DNA of 64,000 nucleotides from Streptomyces tropicalis. GTDB taxonomy: Bacteria; Actinomycetota; Actinomycetes; Streptomycetales; Streptomycetaceae. The stretch is from assembly GCF_029269835.1 (NCBI RefSeq), contig NZ_JARJBB010000012.1:1-64000 (forward strand), in the 5' to 3' direction. Below are positions 10,236 to 22,331 of this stretch, in pieces. The position numbers were made by a program, and so were the translations under genes. Under the pieces are notes generated by a model that ran no database searches, was not told the DNA's origin, and saw only the letters and a list, made by a program, of their open reading frames with translations. The stretch's first letter is position 1. Every line of letters starts with the position of its first letter.

Positions 10236-10793
10236 CTAGCGCACCGCCGGCTCTCCCGTTCCGCCCCCGGCCGTGTCCGCCGCGCGCAGCGGCACCAGCA
10301 CCGTGACGGTCTTGCCCCCGCCGGGCCGGCGGTCGATGACGATCTCCCGCGCCAGGCGGATGATCAGCGGCCAGCCGTAGCCGCTGCCCTGGTGCCCGAG
10401 AGGCAGGTCGCCGGGACCGAAGGCCACCTGGGGAACGACGTCGCTCCGGTCGTGGACGGCGAGGCGGATGCCGTCGGCCGTCGGCACCGCGTCGAAGCCC
10501 GTCAGCCCCTCGCCGTGCCGGATGGCGTTGGTCACCAGTTCGGAGACGACCAGCAGGAGGTCGATGACGTCCTCCTCGCGCGCCCTGCCGAAGGAGGAGT
10601 TCCAGCGGTCCCTGACCACCGCCTGCGCGAACGCGCGCGCGGTGGCGGCGGTCGTCACCGGGCCGCCGGCCGCCGCCCCGGAGGGCGCGCCGCCGGGCGG
10701 CCCGGTCCCGTCGGAGCCGCCGGTGCGGGCCTGGTCCCCGGGTCCCGTGCGTCCTGCGCGGCCCTCCGCGCCCATGTGCTCGTCCTGCGTCAC
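10236..10793 (-). CDS. RsbW-like ATP-binding anti-sigma factor
   Basis: A 185-residue GHKL ATPase, predicted serine-protein kinase/anti-sigma factor. A Gly/Pro-rich, probably disordered leader of about 45 residues precedes the domain. The N box is LLLVVSELVTNAIRHGEG, G1 region VHDRSDVVP, and G2 GSGYGWPLI. The GTG start at 10793 overlaps the stop of the upstream STAS gene (GTGA, 10790-10793), so an antagonist and its putative kinase are translationally coupled, the classic partner-switch arrangement. Confidence 0.85.
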   Translation of the reverse strand: MTQDEHMGAEGRAGRTGPGDQARTGGSDGTGPPGGAPSGAAAGGPVTTAATARAFAQAVVRDRWNSSFGRAREEDVIDLLLVVSELVTNAIRHGEGLTGFDAVPTADGIRLAVHDRSDVVPQVAFGPGDLPLGHQGSGYGWPLIIRLAREIVIDRRPGGGKTVTVLVPLRAADTAGGGTGEPAVR

Positions 10794-11161
10794 CGGTCCG
10801 TCACTGCCCGGGGCACCTCCATCGCCGCCTCGACGTCCTCGGCGAGAACGAAGTACCCCGCTGTTCCTGTCACGCCGAACAGCCTTTCCACGCTGTCGCC
10901 GAACGGGCCCGCCACGACCATGAGCAGACCGCGCGCACGGTGCGCCCGCTGGGCCTCGAGGAGAGCGTGCAGGATGGCCGAGTCCGCGAACGTGGTGCCC
11001 GACAGGTCGACCACGGAGCGGGCGGTCCCCGCCCGCAGTCCCGCCTTCAGGGCACGGGCGAGGCGGGGCGCGCTCTCGCTGTCGACGTCGCCCCCGACCT
11101 GCACCACGAAGGCATCCCCGTGGACGGACGACGACACGGCGGGCTCGCGCTCGTCGGGCAT
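10790..11161 (-). CDS. STAS anti-anti-sigma factor
   Basis: A 123-residue STAS-domain protein (RsbV type) expected to sequester the RsbW-like protein encoded immediately downstream. The core reads FVVQVGGDVDSESAPRLARAL, then SVVDLSGTTFADSAILHALL, where the serine of FADSA occupies the usual phosphorylation position. ATG 11161 is preferred because AGGAAG lies 10 bases upstream; an ATG at 11224 has no ribosome site. First gene of a two-gene coupled operon with the ATPase. Confidence 0.85.
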   Translation of the reverse strand: MPDEREPAVSSSVHGDAFVVQVGGDVDSESAPRLARALKAGLRAGTARSVVDLSGTTFADSAILHALLEAQRAHRARGLLMVVAGPFGDSVERLFGVTGTAGYFVLAEDVEAAMEVPRAVTDR

Positions 11162-11300
11162 CGGCACACTCTTCCTGTTCGGCTCGCCGGGCCGCGGCAC
11201 GCGTCCCGTGGGCTGCTCCAGCATAGGAGCGCCTGCGCGGTCGCGGTCACCGTTCCCCCCGTCGCCGCTTCCGGGGACGGGGCCGGCCCTGGTCGCCGCG

Positions 11301-11672
11301 TCAGGCGGTGGTGGTCTCCCGCGGCGGCAGCCGGTGGTAGTAGTCGCCCACCCGGGTCAGGTAGTCCGGGTCCATCGTCTCGCTGTCGACGAGGAAGCGG
11401 GGGGCCGCCTTGATCTCCCCGCGGGTGCAGGCCACCTGCACGGTGCGCTCCTCCGTGTCGATGCCGGTGACCACCCCGACCGGGACCAGGACGCTCTTGC
11501 CGAACACCCAGACACCGGTGTCCACGACCAGGTGCCGCATGCCGAAGTGGTCGGCCTCCCGGTCCACGTGCCCGATGGTGCCGTCGCCGGCGGCGACGCT
11601 GAAGCCGGTCAGGTCCAGCCCCTCGACACGACCGACCTGCGGCGGGTACGACCAGATTCCGTCGATGGCCAC
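11301..11672 (-). CDS. PRC-barrel domain protein
   Basis: A 123-residue PRC-barrel-like protein, a small beta fold used in RNA processing and signalling; no specific role can be assigned. GTG 11672 was chosen for the GGGAGGA ribosome site 9 bases upstream. The sequence begins MAIDGIWSYPPQVGRVEG and continues with the repeated barrel half GTIGHVDREADHFGMRHLVV and a C-terminal DPDYLTRVGDYYHRLPP. It lies between the STAS-ATPase pair and a decayed STAS gene on the same strand and may share their SigB-type promoter. Confidence 0.75.
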   Translation of the reverse strand: MAIDGIWSYPPQVGRVEGLDLTGFSVAAGDGTIGHVDREADHFGMRHLVVDTGVWVFGKSVLVPVGVVTGIDTEERTVQVACTRGEIKAAPRFLVDSETMDPDYLTRVGDYYHRLPPRETTTA

Positions 11673-11747
11673 GCTGTTGATTCCTCCCCGGTCCGATGGG
11701 TCACGCACCGCCGGCCCGCTGCTCGGGCCGGAACTCCCACAGCGCAA

Positions 11748-12126
11748 CTACCCTGGTCCGGCCGCGGCATTCGACCCCTCGCCCGGCTGCGCGGCGAGCG
11801 GTTCCAGGGTGCCCGTCATGTCGAGCGGGCGTTCCGGCACGGGGCCGGGCGTCCGGGTGGCTCACGACGCCGGCCTCCTCGGTGCGACCCCGGAGCGGCA
11901 GCAGCGCGGACAGGCCGGAGAAGCCGACGCCGTCGAGCCGGGAGAAGTCCGGGCGCGGCTCGGAGACGGGCTGCCGGGCGGCATGGCTCCGGGCGGGCAG
12001 CGAGGTGACGGTGTCCACGAGCCGGCCGCGCGTCCCGGAGCCGAGGTCGCCGGCGACGCGCACCACCGCCGAGGGCGGTCCGGCTCCGGCGGAGAGGCTG
12101 AAAGGCTTTGGCGGTAATGTGGACAT
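11748..12126 (-). pseudogene. Frameshifted STAS anti-anti-sigma gene
   Basis: Read from ATG 12126, the frame encodes a STAS core (AVVRVAGDLGSGTRGRLVD, DFSRLDGVGFSGLSALL, RTEEAGV). Around 11835-11845 the family's C-terminus (RPLDMTGTLEPLAAQPGEG, ending at TAG 11750-11748) continues in a different frame. Many hydrophobic Leu positions are Pro or Arg, and the phospho-serine motif DSSGL is GFSGL. The ribosome site AGGAGGACTC serves an ATG at 12145 that is in a third frame, hinting at a second lesion near the start. Codon 4 is TTA, the rare bldA-dependent leucine codon. Best read as a decaying pseudogene; a sequencing error could explain one shift but not the other changes. Confidence 0.7.
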
Positions 12127-12282
12127 ACGTGCGTTCCGGGACCATGAGTCCTCCTGCTGCCGTCCTGCAGCAGCGTTTCTCACGCCGGGACGCCCCTGTG
12201 ACAGGCGCTGCCGGCGCCGGTCACCGGATTCTGCGGGTCCGCAGACCGGGGCCGCCCGGGGCATTGTCGCAAGTCAACTTGT

Positions 12283-12307
12283 ATACCCCTTTGCCCATCG
12301 TCCATTC
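12283..12307 (-). promoter_or_regulatory. SigB-type promoter upstream of the STAS remnant
   Basis: On the minus strand the sequence reads GAAT, 15 bases, GGGTAT (12307 down to 12283). It fits the Streptomyces SigB-family consensus GNNT-N14-16-GGGTA(C/T) exactly. It lies about 140 bases upstream of the decayed STAS gene and could also serve the PRC-barrel gene. Confidence 0.6.
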
Positions 12308-12519
12308 AGGACGCGCGCCGACCATTACCCCCGCGGCGGATACCGCCCCCGGGTTTTGTTCGGCGGGGTCCTGATGGGTTAGCCTTCGACGTATTTTCCT
12401 CATCGCGCAAATCCGTGAACTGCGGAAATGCACACACGACACGCCGGGCCCGGGCAGGGCCGGCAAGTATTCCGAGTCCTCCCTGCGAGGACGCCCTGGG
12501 GAGCGGGACGAGGTTGCGC
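12308..12519. other. Upstream region of the hybrid kinase gene
   Basis: Together with 12127-12282 this forms a gap of about 390 bases between the divergent STAS remnant and the hybrid kinase. Apart from the SigB-type promoter it contains an AT-richer stretch at 12360-12420 (including GGGTTAGCC and TATTTTCC) that may hold the kinase promoter. No protein-coding signal was seen. Confidence 0.4.
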
Positions 12520-16524
<4,005 letters not shown>

Positions 16525-16621
16525 ACGTGCGGGCGCCTGCTGCGGCCGCCGCCGGGACGCGCTCGCCCCGGCGCCGCCCGGGTCGCGCCCCAGGGTCCTC
16601 CAGCGGAGGTGCATTGACATC

Positions 16622-19054
16622 GTGACCACGTCCGAGCCGCCACGCGAACCGGCCGCTTCCGAGTCGCGCCCGCCGGGACCGTCCGTGTCCCCCGGGCGTC
16701 CGGCCGACGCCCAGGCCCCGGCGGGGACCTCCCCCACGTCCCCCGTCGGCAGGCTGGCCGCGACGGTGGAGCGGCTGCGCGGCGAGGTGCGGTCGGCACA
16801 GGCCGAGGCCGACGGCCGGGCCCTGATCGAACTGGCCAAGGGCATCCTGGTCGAGCGCCTCGGCTGCGGCCCCGCACAGGCCGCGCGGCAGCTCGCGGAG
16901 CTGACCGGGCGAGCCAGGATGACGCCGCTGGAGTTCGCGGTCGAGGTCATCAACCAGGCCGCGCGCGACCGGGTCACGGAGGTCACGGACGCATTCCTCA
17001 CCGCCACGACGGCGCCCGACAGCGAGTCGGCCGCCGTTCGCCTGCGGGCCGCGGAGAGCGGGGCGCTGGCCGCGGACGACGCCCAGGCAGTGGCCGACTC
17101 CCTGCTGGAGCACGCGCTGCGCCCGCTGGGCGCGGTGGCCGTGGCGGTCTGGGCCGCCGACCCCGACGGCTCGCTCACCCTGGCCGGCAGCGCCGGCTTC
17201 TCACAGGTCGAGGCGACCCGCTGGCGCTACGTCCCGCCGGAGGTGGACACCGTCGCCCGGCGCGGTCTGACCGAGCGCAGCGGCCAGTGGTTCACCTCGC
17301 TCGCCGAGACCGGCCTGCCCACCATCGGCCGGCACCTCCACCCGGACGGCGGCCGGGTATCCATGCCCACCGGCACGGGCGGGCGTATCCACGGGGTACT
17401 GGAGATCGCCTGGCCGAGGCCGTTGGAACCGCAGCCGCCGCAGGTGGTCCGCCAGGTGGAGGCCCTGGCGGAGCTGTGTGCGCACACACTGGAGACGCAC
17501 ACGCTGCCCGACGTCCTCACCACCGAGCCGGGGGTGCTGCCGGACGTCACCGAGCTGATGGACCTGGCCGACGGGCTGCACGACCCGGCCCTGGTCCTGG
17601 TGCCGCACACCGACGCCTCGGGGCAGCTGGTGGACTTCCGCATCCTGCACGTCAACACCCGCTTCCTCGACCCGGCGGGCCGGCCGCGCGCCATGGTCAG
17701 CGGCGCGTTGCTGCTCGAGGCCTATCCCCTGGCCGCCGGGCGCAGCGAGCTGTTCCAGCACGTCGAGCGGGTGTACGCCACGGGTGAGCCGTTCCGCGCG
17801 GAGCGCATGCACCTGACCGCGCTGGTCGACGAGGTGCCGCTGTCGACGGTCGCGGACATCAGCATCAGCCGGCACGGCGGCAGCGTGCTCCTCCTCTGGC
17901 GCATCGAGGACGAGACGGCCCGGCTGGCCAGCCTGCTCCAGCACGCGCAGCGCCTCGGCCGCATCGGCGGTTTCGAGGAGAACCTGCTGACGGGCGAGAT
18001 CACCTGGAACGGTCAGCTGTTCAGTCTGTACGGGCGCCCCCCGACGAGCGCCCCGGTGCCCCTGGAGGAACTGCCCGCCCATGCCCACGCGGACGACGCC
18101 GCGGCCATCCGGCGGTTCCTGCGCACCCTGCTGCACCACCGCCGGCCGGCCTCCGCGGCCTTCCGGCTGCAGCGGCCCGACGGGGTGACCCGCCACATCC
18201 GGGTCGTCGCCGAGCCGGTGCTCGACACCGACGGTCGGCTGTTCGTCGTCCGCGGCGCCTACCAGGACATCTCGGCGCAGCACTGGACGGAGGTGGCGCT
18301 CTCAGCCACCCGTGACCAGCTGGCCCACACCGAGCAGCAGGCGGACGAGCACTACCGGCTGACCCTCCAGTTGCAGCATGCGATCATGCCCCCGACGCAG
18401 GCCCCGCTCCGGATGCCCGACCTGCAGGTCGCCGTGCGCTATCAGCCGGCGGAGACCGAGCAGCTGGTGGGCGGCGACTGGTACGACGCCGTGGTGCTGC
18501 CGTCGAAGAAGGTGCTGCTGTGCGTGGGCGACGTCGCCGGGCACGGCATACATGCCGCCACCAGCATGGTCGTGCTGCGCAACGCGCTGCGCGGCCTGGC
18601 GGTGACCGGCGCCGGGCCGGGCCAGCTGCTGTCCTGGCTGAACACGGTGGCGCACTACCTGACCAGTGCGGGCACCGCCACGGCGGTGTGCGCCCTGTAC
18701 GACCCGGAGCGGCACACCCTGCGGTGGGCCCGGGCGGGCCATCTGCCGCCGGTGCTCGTCCGCGGCTCGGAGGCCACGCCGCTGCCGCTGGTCAAGGGCG
18801 TGCTGCTGGGCGCCTTTCCGGAGGCCAGGTACGAGGAGGGCGAGATGCAGCTCGCCTCCGACGACACCCTGCTGATGTACACGGACGGCCTGATCGAGAG
18901 GCGGGACCGCTCCATGGAGGATTCGATGTCCCATCTGCTGGCCATGGCGCGCAACGCGCCGCACACCCTGGACCAGCAGCTGGACCGCCTGCTGACGTAC
19001 AGCCGGTCGGACACCGACGACGACACCTGCATCGTGGGGATCCGGGTCGTCTGA
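16622..19054 (+). CDS. ANTAR-GAF-PAS-SpoIIE (PP2C) phosphatase
   Basis: An 810-residue multidomain protein. Order: Pro/Ser-rich leader, ANTAR-like helical segment (~40-105, ALIELAKGILVERLGCGPAQAARQL), GAF-like region (~150-300), two PAS-like regions (~305-430 and ~440-560), and a C-terminal SpoIIE/PP2C phosphatase (~580-810). The phosphatase metal and fold motifs are intact: GGDWYDA, CVGDVAGHG, YTDGLIERR and DDDTCIVGIR. Such proteins dephosphorylate STAS antagonists and so release sigma factors. GTG 16622 follows GGAGGT with an 11-base spacer. It lies 97 bases downstream of the hybrid kinase on the same strand, possibly one sensory operon. An ANTAR-like helix in a phosphatase could bind RNA, but that is inference. 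Confidence 0.88.
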   Translation: MTTSEPPREPAASESRPPGPSVSPGRPADAQAPAGTSPTSPVGRLAATVERLRGEVRSAQAEADGRALIELAKGILVERLGCGPAQAARQLAELTGRARMTPLEFAVEVINQAARDRVTEVTDAFLTATTAPDSESAAVRLRAAESGALAADDAQAVADSLLEHALRPLGAVAVAVWAADPDGSLTLAGSAGFSQVEATRWRYVPPEVDTVARRGLTERSGQWFTSLAETGLPTIGRHLHPDGGRVSMPTGTGGRIHGVLEIAWPRPLEPQPPQVVRQVEALAELCAHTLETHTLPDVLTTEPGVLPDVTELMDLADGLHDPALVLVPHTDASGQLVDFRILHVNTRFLDPAGRPRAMVSGALLLEAYPLAAGRSELFQHVERVYATGEPFRAERMHLTALVDEVPLSTVADISISRHGGSVLLLWRIEDETARLASLLQHAQRLGRIGGFEENLLTGEITWNGQLFSLYGRPPTSAPVPLEELPAHAHADDAAAIRRFLRTLLHHRRPASAAFRLQRPDGVTRHIRVVAEPVLDTDGRLFVVRGAYQDISAQHWTEVALSATRDQLAHTEQQADEHYRLTLQLQHAIMPPTQAPLRMPDLQVAVRYQPAETEQLVGGDWYDAVVLPSKKVLLCVGDVAGHGIHAATSMVVLRNALRGLAVTGAGPGQLLSWLNTVAHYLTSAGTATAVCALYDPERHTLRWARAGHLPPVLVRGSEATPLPLVKGVLLGAFPEARYEEGEMQLASDDTLLMYTDGLIERRDRSMEDSMSHLLAMARNAPHTLDQQLDRLLTYSRSDTDDDTCIVGIRVV

Positions 19055-19074
19055 CGGCCGCAGTCGCGGACACG

Positions 19075-19119
19075 GGTGTGCTGATCACGAACGGTGCCGA
19101 CGTTCGTGATCAGCACACC
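19075..19119. terminator. Bidirectional terminator, 18-bp perfect stem
   Basis: Perfect arms at 19075-19092 and 19102-19119 with a 9-base loop. It is located between the convergent stop codons of the phosphatase (19054) and the STAS gene, and it abuts the STAS stop. The stem is unusually AT-rich for this genome (GTGCTGATCACGAAC). It can end both transcripts. Confidence 0.85.
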
Positions 19120-19449
19120 TCAGCGGGCACCCGGGAGGTACTCCTCCCAACGGGCCTCCGGCCACAGGTCGGTGGCCAGGCCCATGAGTCTGCTGGGCTG
19201 CCGGCCGAGGCCGGCGACCTGCAGCCGGCCGCCGTCGGGGCCCAGGCACTCCCGTACGGCGAGGATCAGGTGCAGGACGGCGCTGTCCACGAAGCGGACG
19301 CGGCCGAGGTCCAGGGTGAGGTCGCACACCGATGCGGGCAGGGCCGCGGCGGCCGCTTCCAGATCGGGCCGGGTCTGGTCGTCGATGTCGGTGTCGACCG
19401 TGAGGGTGGCGGTGGTGCCGCCGGGGTTCAGTGAGACGTGTGTGCCCAT
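19120..19449 (-). CDS. STAS anti-anti-sigma factor
   Basis: A 109-residue STAS protein. The core is TATLTVDTDIDDQTRPDLEAA, then LTLDLGRVRFVDSAVLHLIL, with the serine of FVDSA at the phosphorylatable position. ATG 19449 follows GAGAGGGGG at a 9-base spacing. It lies convergent to the ANTAR-SpoIIE phosphatase, a plausible enzyme-substrate pair, though partner choice cannot be proven from position. Confidence 0.83.
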   Translation of the reverse strand: MGTHVSLNPGGTTATLTVDTDIDDQTRPDLEAAAAALPASVCDLTLDLGRVRFVDSAVLHLILAVRECLGPDGGRLQVAGLGRQPSRLMGLATDLWPEARWEEYLPGAR

Positions 19450-19807
19450 CCGTTCGGCCCCCCTCTCTGACGGGGGTTCGGGCCGTGTGCGGCCCGGGGG
19501 CTCCCCCTCACCGTGTCACGCCCGCGGCGTCACGTCGAACCCCCTGGCCACGGAGGCGGGCACGGGCAGGAATGGCTGGGCCGTTCGGGGGTACGCGCGG
19601 GGCGCGGTGGGCAGTACGGGACCCGCAGGCGGAGGGGTACGGCATGAGACCGGTGTCGGCGAGGCGGCCCGCGCTCCTGCGGTCCGGACGGCTCACCGCG
19701 CGCCGGCGCCGATGAGAGGTTGATCACCGCATCCGTGCGGGGTCGGCGTGCATCGAAGGCGCCCGCCGGGGAACCAGCCCTGGCCGTAGCACTTGTTGGA
19801 GGATTCC
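19450..19807. other. Regulatory interval between divergent STAS genes
   Basis: A 358-base gap between two divergently oriented STAS genes. It holds a SigB-type promoter at 19570-19594 (separate entry). A small frame at 19644-19715 would give a 23-residue Arg-rich peptide starting MRPVSARRPALL; it has no homology I recognise and is not called a gene. Confidence 0.4.
19570..19594 (+). promoter_or_regulatory. SigB-type promoter upstream of STAS gene
   Basis: GAAT (19570-19573), a 15-base spacer and GGGTAC (19589-19594) match the Streptomyces SigB-family consensus GNNT-N14-16-GGGTA(C/T). It points toward the STAS gene starting at 19808, giving a leader of about 200 bases. This suggests feedback control of an anti-anti-sigma factor by its own sigma family. 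Confidence 0.6.
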
Positions 19808-20200
19808 GTGCCCATTGCCCAGAACCCCCTGTCCGTCGAGGTGACCCTGCCGCGGGCGGACGTCGCCCTGCTCACGGTGGAGGGCTACCTGGACGTCGAC
19901 ACCGCGACCGAGTTGCAGGCCCATCTGGCGAACCAGCTCCACCACGGCCGTCGCCATTTCCTGCTCGACCTGTCGGGCGTCCCCTTCATGGATTCCTCCG
20001 GGATGAACATCATCCTCCGGGTGTACCAGGAGGTCCGCGACAAACCGGGCAGCGTGCACATCATCGCGCCCACGCCCGCGGTGCGGCGCATCCTCGATCT
20101 GACGGGGGTGAGCATCACGGTGCCGGTGTCGGAGGACGCCGACGAGGCGCTCGCCCTGGCCGACCGGGTGTCCGACCGGCCCGAGGAGCCGCAGGCCTGA
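19808..20200 (+). CDS. STAS anti-anti-sigma factor
   Basis: A 130-residue STAS protein of the RsbV/BldG type. GTG 19808 is chosen for the strong TTGGAGG site 5 bases upstream; a TTG at 19793 is in frame but less likely. The core is VALLTVEGYLDVDTATELQAHL and FLLDLSGVPFMDSSGMNIIL, the canonical DSSG phosphorylation motif. This is the best-preserved STAS protein in the window and a likely substrate of the SpoIIE phosphatases and RsbW-like kinases nearby. It is downstream of a SigB-type promoter. Confidence 0.88.
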   Translation: MPIAQNPLSVEVTLPRADVALLTVEGYLDVDTATELQAHLANQLHHGRRHFLLDLSGVPFMDSSGMNIILRVYQEVRDKPGSVHIIAPTPAVRRILDLTGVSITVPVSEDADEALALADRVSDRPEEPQA

Positions 20201-20216
20201 GAGATCCCCGCGGACC

Positions 20217-20254
20217 GCGCGCCGCCGGCCCGGTGCCCCGCCGGGCCGGCGCGC
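20217..20254. terminator. GC-rich bulged hairpin between convergent genes
   Basis: Arms 20217-20233 and 20241-20254 form a 14-bp stem with a 3-base bulge and a 7-base loop. The hairpin is between the convergent STAS and MarR genes. Confidence 0.6.
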
Positions 20255-20304
20255 CCGGGTCCGGCGGGGGCAGCACCCACGGGAGGCGATGAGGACGGCC
20301 GTCG

Positions 20305-20790
20305 TCAGGCCGTGCGGGCGCCGTCCGGTGCGTGGGCGTGGTGGATCCGCTCCGACGCGACGGCGCAGAACGCCTCCAGGCCGGTGAGCAGCGCCGCCCG
20401 CTGCGCCGCCGGCATCCGCTCCAGGACGGACTGCAGGGCCGTCTCGCGCCGGGCCCGCAGGTCGGCGAGGAAGGCGTGCCCGCGGCGGCTCAGCTCCAGC
20501 TGCACCTCGCGGCGGCTGGTGGCGGCCGTCTGCCGCCGGACGAAGCCCACGGCCTCCAGGCGGTCGCAGAGCCGGCTCGTCGACGGGGGCGTGGATCCGA
20601 GGGTGTCGGCCAGTGTGCGCAGGTTGATGCCCTCGTTGTGCTCCAGGATGAACAGCACCCGCAGCTGGGAGGCGGAGACCGGCGCCGTCGAGGCGCGCCC
20701 CCACAGGACCTCCAGCAGCTCGGCCGCCTCCGAGGTCACGCGCGCCACCTCGGGCGGCTGCGGGCGCGGGGTGGAGTACGTCACGGTCAC
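20305..20790 (-). CDS. MarR-family regulator
   Basis: A 161-residue winged-helix MarR repressor/activator. The recognition region is LRTLADTLGSTPPSTSRLCDRLEAVGFVRRQ, followed by the wing SRREVQLELSRRG. GTG 20790 follows GGGAGAG. It is divergent from the SpoIIE-like phosphatase gene at 20953 and probably regulates it. A 7-bp inverted repeat, CGCTGTC/GACAGCG (20811-20817 and 20834-20840), between them is a candidate operator. It is clearly related to the MarR gene at 24527-25036. Confidence 0.85.
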   Translation of the reverse strand: MTVTYSTPRPQPPEVARVTSEAAELLEVLWGRASTAPVSASQLRVLFILEHNEGINLRTLADTLGSTPPSTSRLCDRLEAVGFVRRQTAATSRREVQLELSRRGHAFLADLRARRETALQSVLERMPAAQRAALLTGLEAFCAVASERIHHAHAPDGARTA

Positions 20791-20810
20791 ACTCTCCCAG
20801 GCTTCCCCCG

Positions 20811-20840
20811 CGCTGTCAGCTCACCGGTGGCGGGACAGCG
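20811..20840. promoter_or_regulatory. Candidate MarR operator
   Basis: CGCTGTC (20811-20817) and GACAGCG (20834-20840) are perfect inverted 7-mers with centres 23 bp apart in the divergent promoter region of the MarR and SpoIIE-like genes. Symmetry and position only. Confidence 0.35.
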
Positions 20841-20952
20841 GCCGTGACAGGGACCAGAATGGGAGCGGCGGGTCCGGCCCCTCGGCGCGGACGCGGCGCT
20901 CCCGTACCCCCGTGTCGCCGTCTCCGTGTCGCCGCAGCTGAGGAGAAATGGC

Positions 20953-22137
20953 GTGACCGACACCGTGAACAGACTCGAGGGCGCCCTGCACGCCCTGCAC
21001 TCCGCGGCTCCGCACCGGGTGGTGGACGACCTGCGTGAGGTGCTGTGCCGTCGGTTCGCCGCGCAGAGCGTCGACTTCCTGATGGCCGACTACGGGCTGA
21101 CCGTGCTGCAGTCGGTGTCCGCGGAGCCGCAGGAGCGGCGGGTCCTGCCCATGCACAGCAGCGCGCCGGGCCGCGCGTTCGGGGCGCAGGAGCCCTTCGT
21201 GGAGGACGCCGGATCCGGAACCACGCGGGCCCACTTCCCCGTCACCGTGCGGGGCGACCGGCTCGGTGTGCTGACCCTGACGGTCCCGGAGACCGAGCGC
21301 GACGCGCCGTGGATGGAGGAGATGACCGAGGTGGCCCGCGCGCTGGGGCACGAGGTCGTCGTCGCCGAGCGCGACACGGACCTGTACGTGCAGGCCCGCC
21401 GCACCGACCGGCTCACGCTCGCCGCGGAGATGCAGTGGCAGCTGCTCCCGGCCCGCTCCTGCGCGGGGCCCGCGTACGCGTTCGGCGCCCAGCTGGAGCC
21501 CGCGTACGCGGTGTTCGGCGACAACTTCGACTGGTCCGTGTCCGCCGGGCGGCTGATCCTGTACGTGACCAACGGCATGGGCGAGGGCATCGAGGCCTCC
21601 CTGCTGACCAACCTCGGCATCAACGCGCTGCGCAACGCTCGCCGGGCGGGCATCCCGATCGCGGACCAGGCCGCCCTCGCCGACCAGGCGATCTACGCGC
21701 ATTACCAGGGGCAGTCCTATCTGTCGGTGCTGCTGCTGGACCTGGACCTCGCCACCGGCCGGGTGCAGGTGGTGGACGCGGGCTCCCCGCGGATGCTGCG
21801 GGTGCGCGACCGCACCGTGACCGCCGTGCCCTTCGAACAGCAGCTTCCGCTCGGCATGTTCGAGGAGACCGACTACGTCGCCCAGGAGTTCACGCTGTGC
21901 CCCGGCGACCGGCTGATCTTCGTCAGCGACGGCGTGTACGGGGTGGCCGCGCCGGGCGGCGAGCCGTACGGGGACCAGGCACTGAGCCGGGCCATCGCCG
22001 CCACCGTGCTCCTTCCCGCGGCCGATGTGCCCGCCGCGGTCCTGCGGGAGCTGACCGGCCACCGCGGCCGTCCGGAACCGGACGACGACGCCCTCGTCGC
22101 GTGCGTCGACTGGCTCGGCGACCGGCCCGGGATGTAG
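20953..22137 (+). CDS. SpoIIE-family phosphatase-like protein with altered metal motifs
   Basis: A 394-residue protein: GAF-like N-terminus (~1-145) and SpoIIE/PP2C domain (~150-394). GTG 20953 follows AGGAGAAATGGC. The usual GGDWYD is replaced by GDNFDWS, and the GDVxGHG motif by VTNGMGEG, so one metal-binding aspartate is asparagine. The later motifs FVSDGVYG and PDDDALVACVDW are retained. It may be an active enzyme with altered metal use, or a non-catalytic binder of STAS proteins. It is divergent from a MarR gene. Confidence 0.8.
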   Translation: MTDTVNRLEGALHALHSAAPHRVVDDLREVLCRRFAAQSVDFLMADYGLTVLQSVSAEPQERRVLPMHSSAPGRAFGAQEPFVEDAGSGTTRAHFPVTVRGDRLGVLTLTVPETERDAPWMEEMTEVARALGHEVVVAERDTDLYVQARRTDRLTLAAEMQWQLLPARSCAGPAYAFGAQLEPAYAVFGDNFDWSVSAGRLILYVTNGMGEGIEASLLTNLGINALRNARRAGIPIADQAALADQAIYAHYQGQSYLSVLLLDLDLATGRVQVVDAGSPRMLRVRDRTVTAVPFEQQLPLGMFEETDYVAQEFTLCPGDRLIFVSDGVYGVAAPGGEPYGDQALSRAIAATVLLPAADVPAAVLRELTGHRGRPEPDDDALVACVDWLGDRPGM

Positions 22138-22331
22138 CGGCCGACCAGGCACGCGCCGTCCGTGCAGGGGGCCGGCCCGCGTGCTCCGACCGGACCGCTC
22201 CGCAGGGACACACTGTCGTCCGCGGTGGGCCCGCGGCTACAGTTGTCGCCCGGCAAAGGTCTCATCGCCGTCTCGTTGCGCCGACGGGTTCGGAGCGATG
22301 CACCGCACGACACGGGACGAGAGGGGAGCAG

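Noticed and set aside
11835..11850. Programmed frameshift in the STAS gene
   Set aside because: No slippery heptamer was seen, and extra damage (phospho-serine site, Leu-to-Pro changes) points to decay.
19644..19715. 23-residue Arg-rich peptide ORF
   Set aside because: No clear ribosome site and no recognised similarity; likely chance in GC-rich leader.
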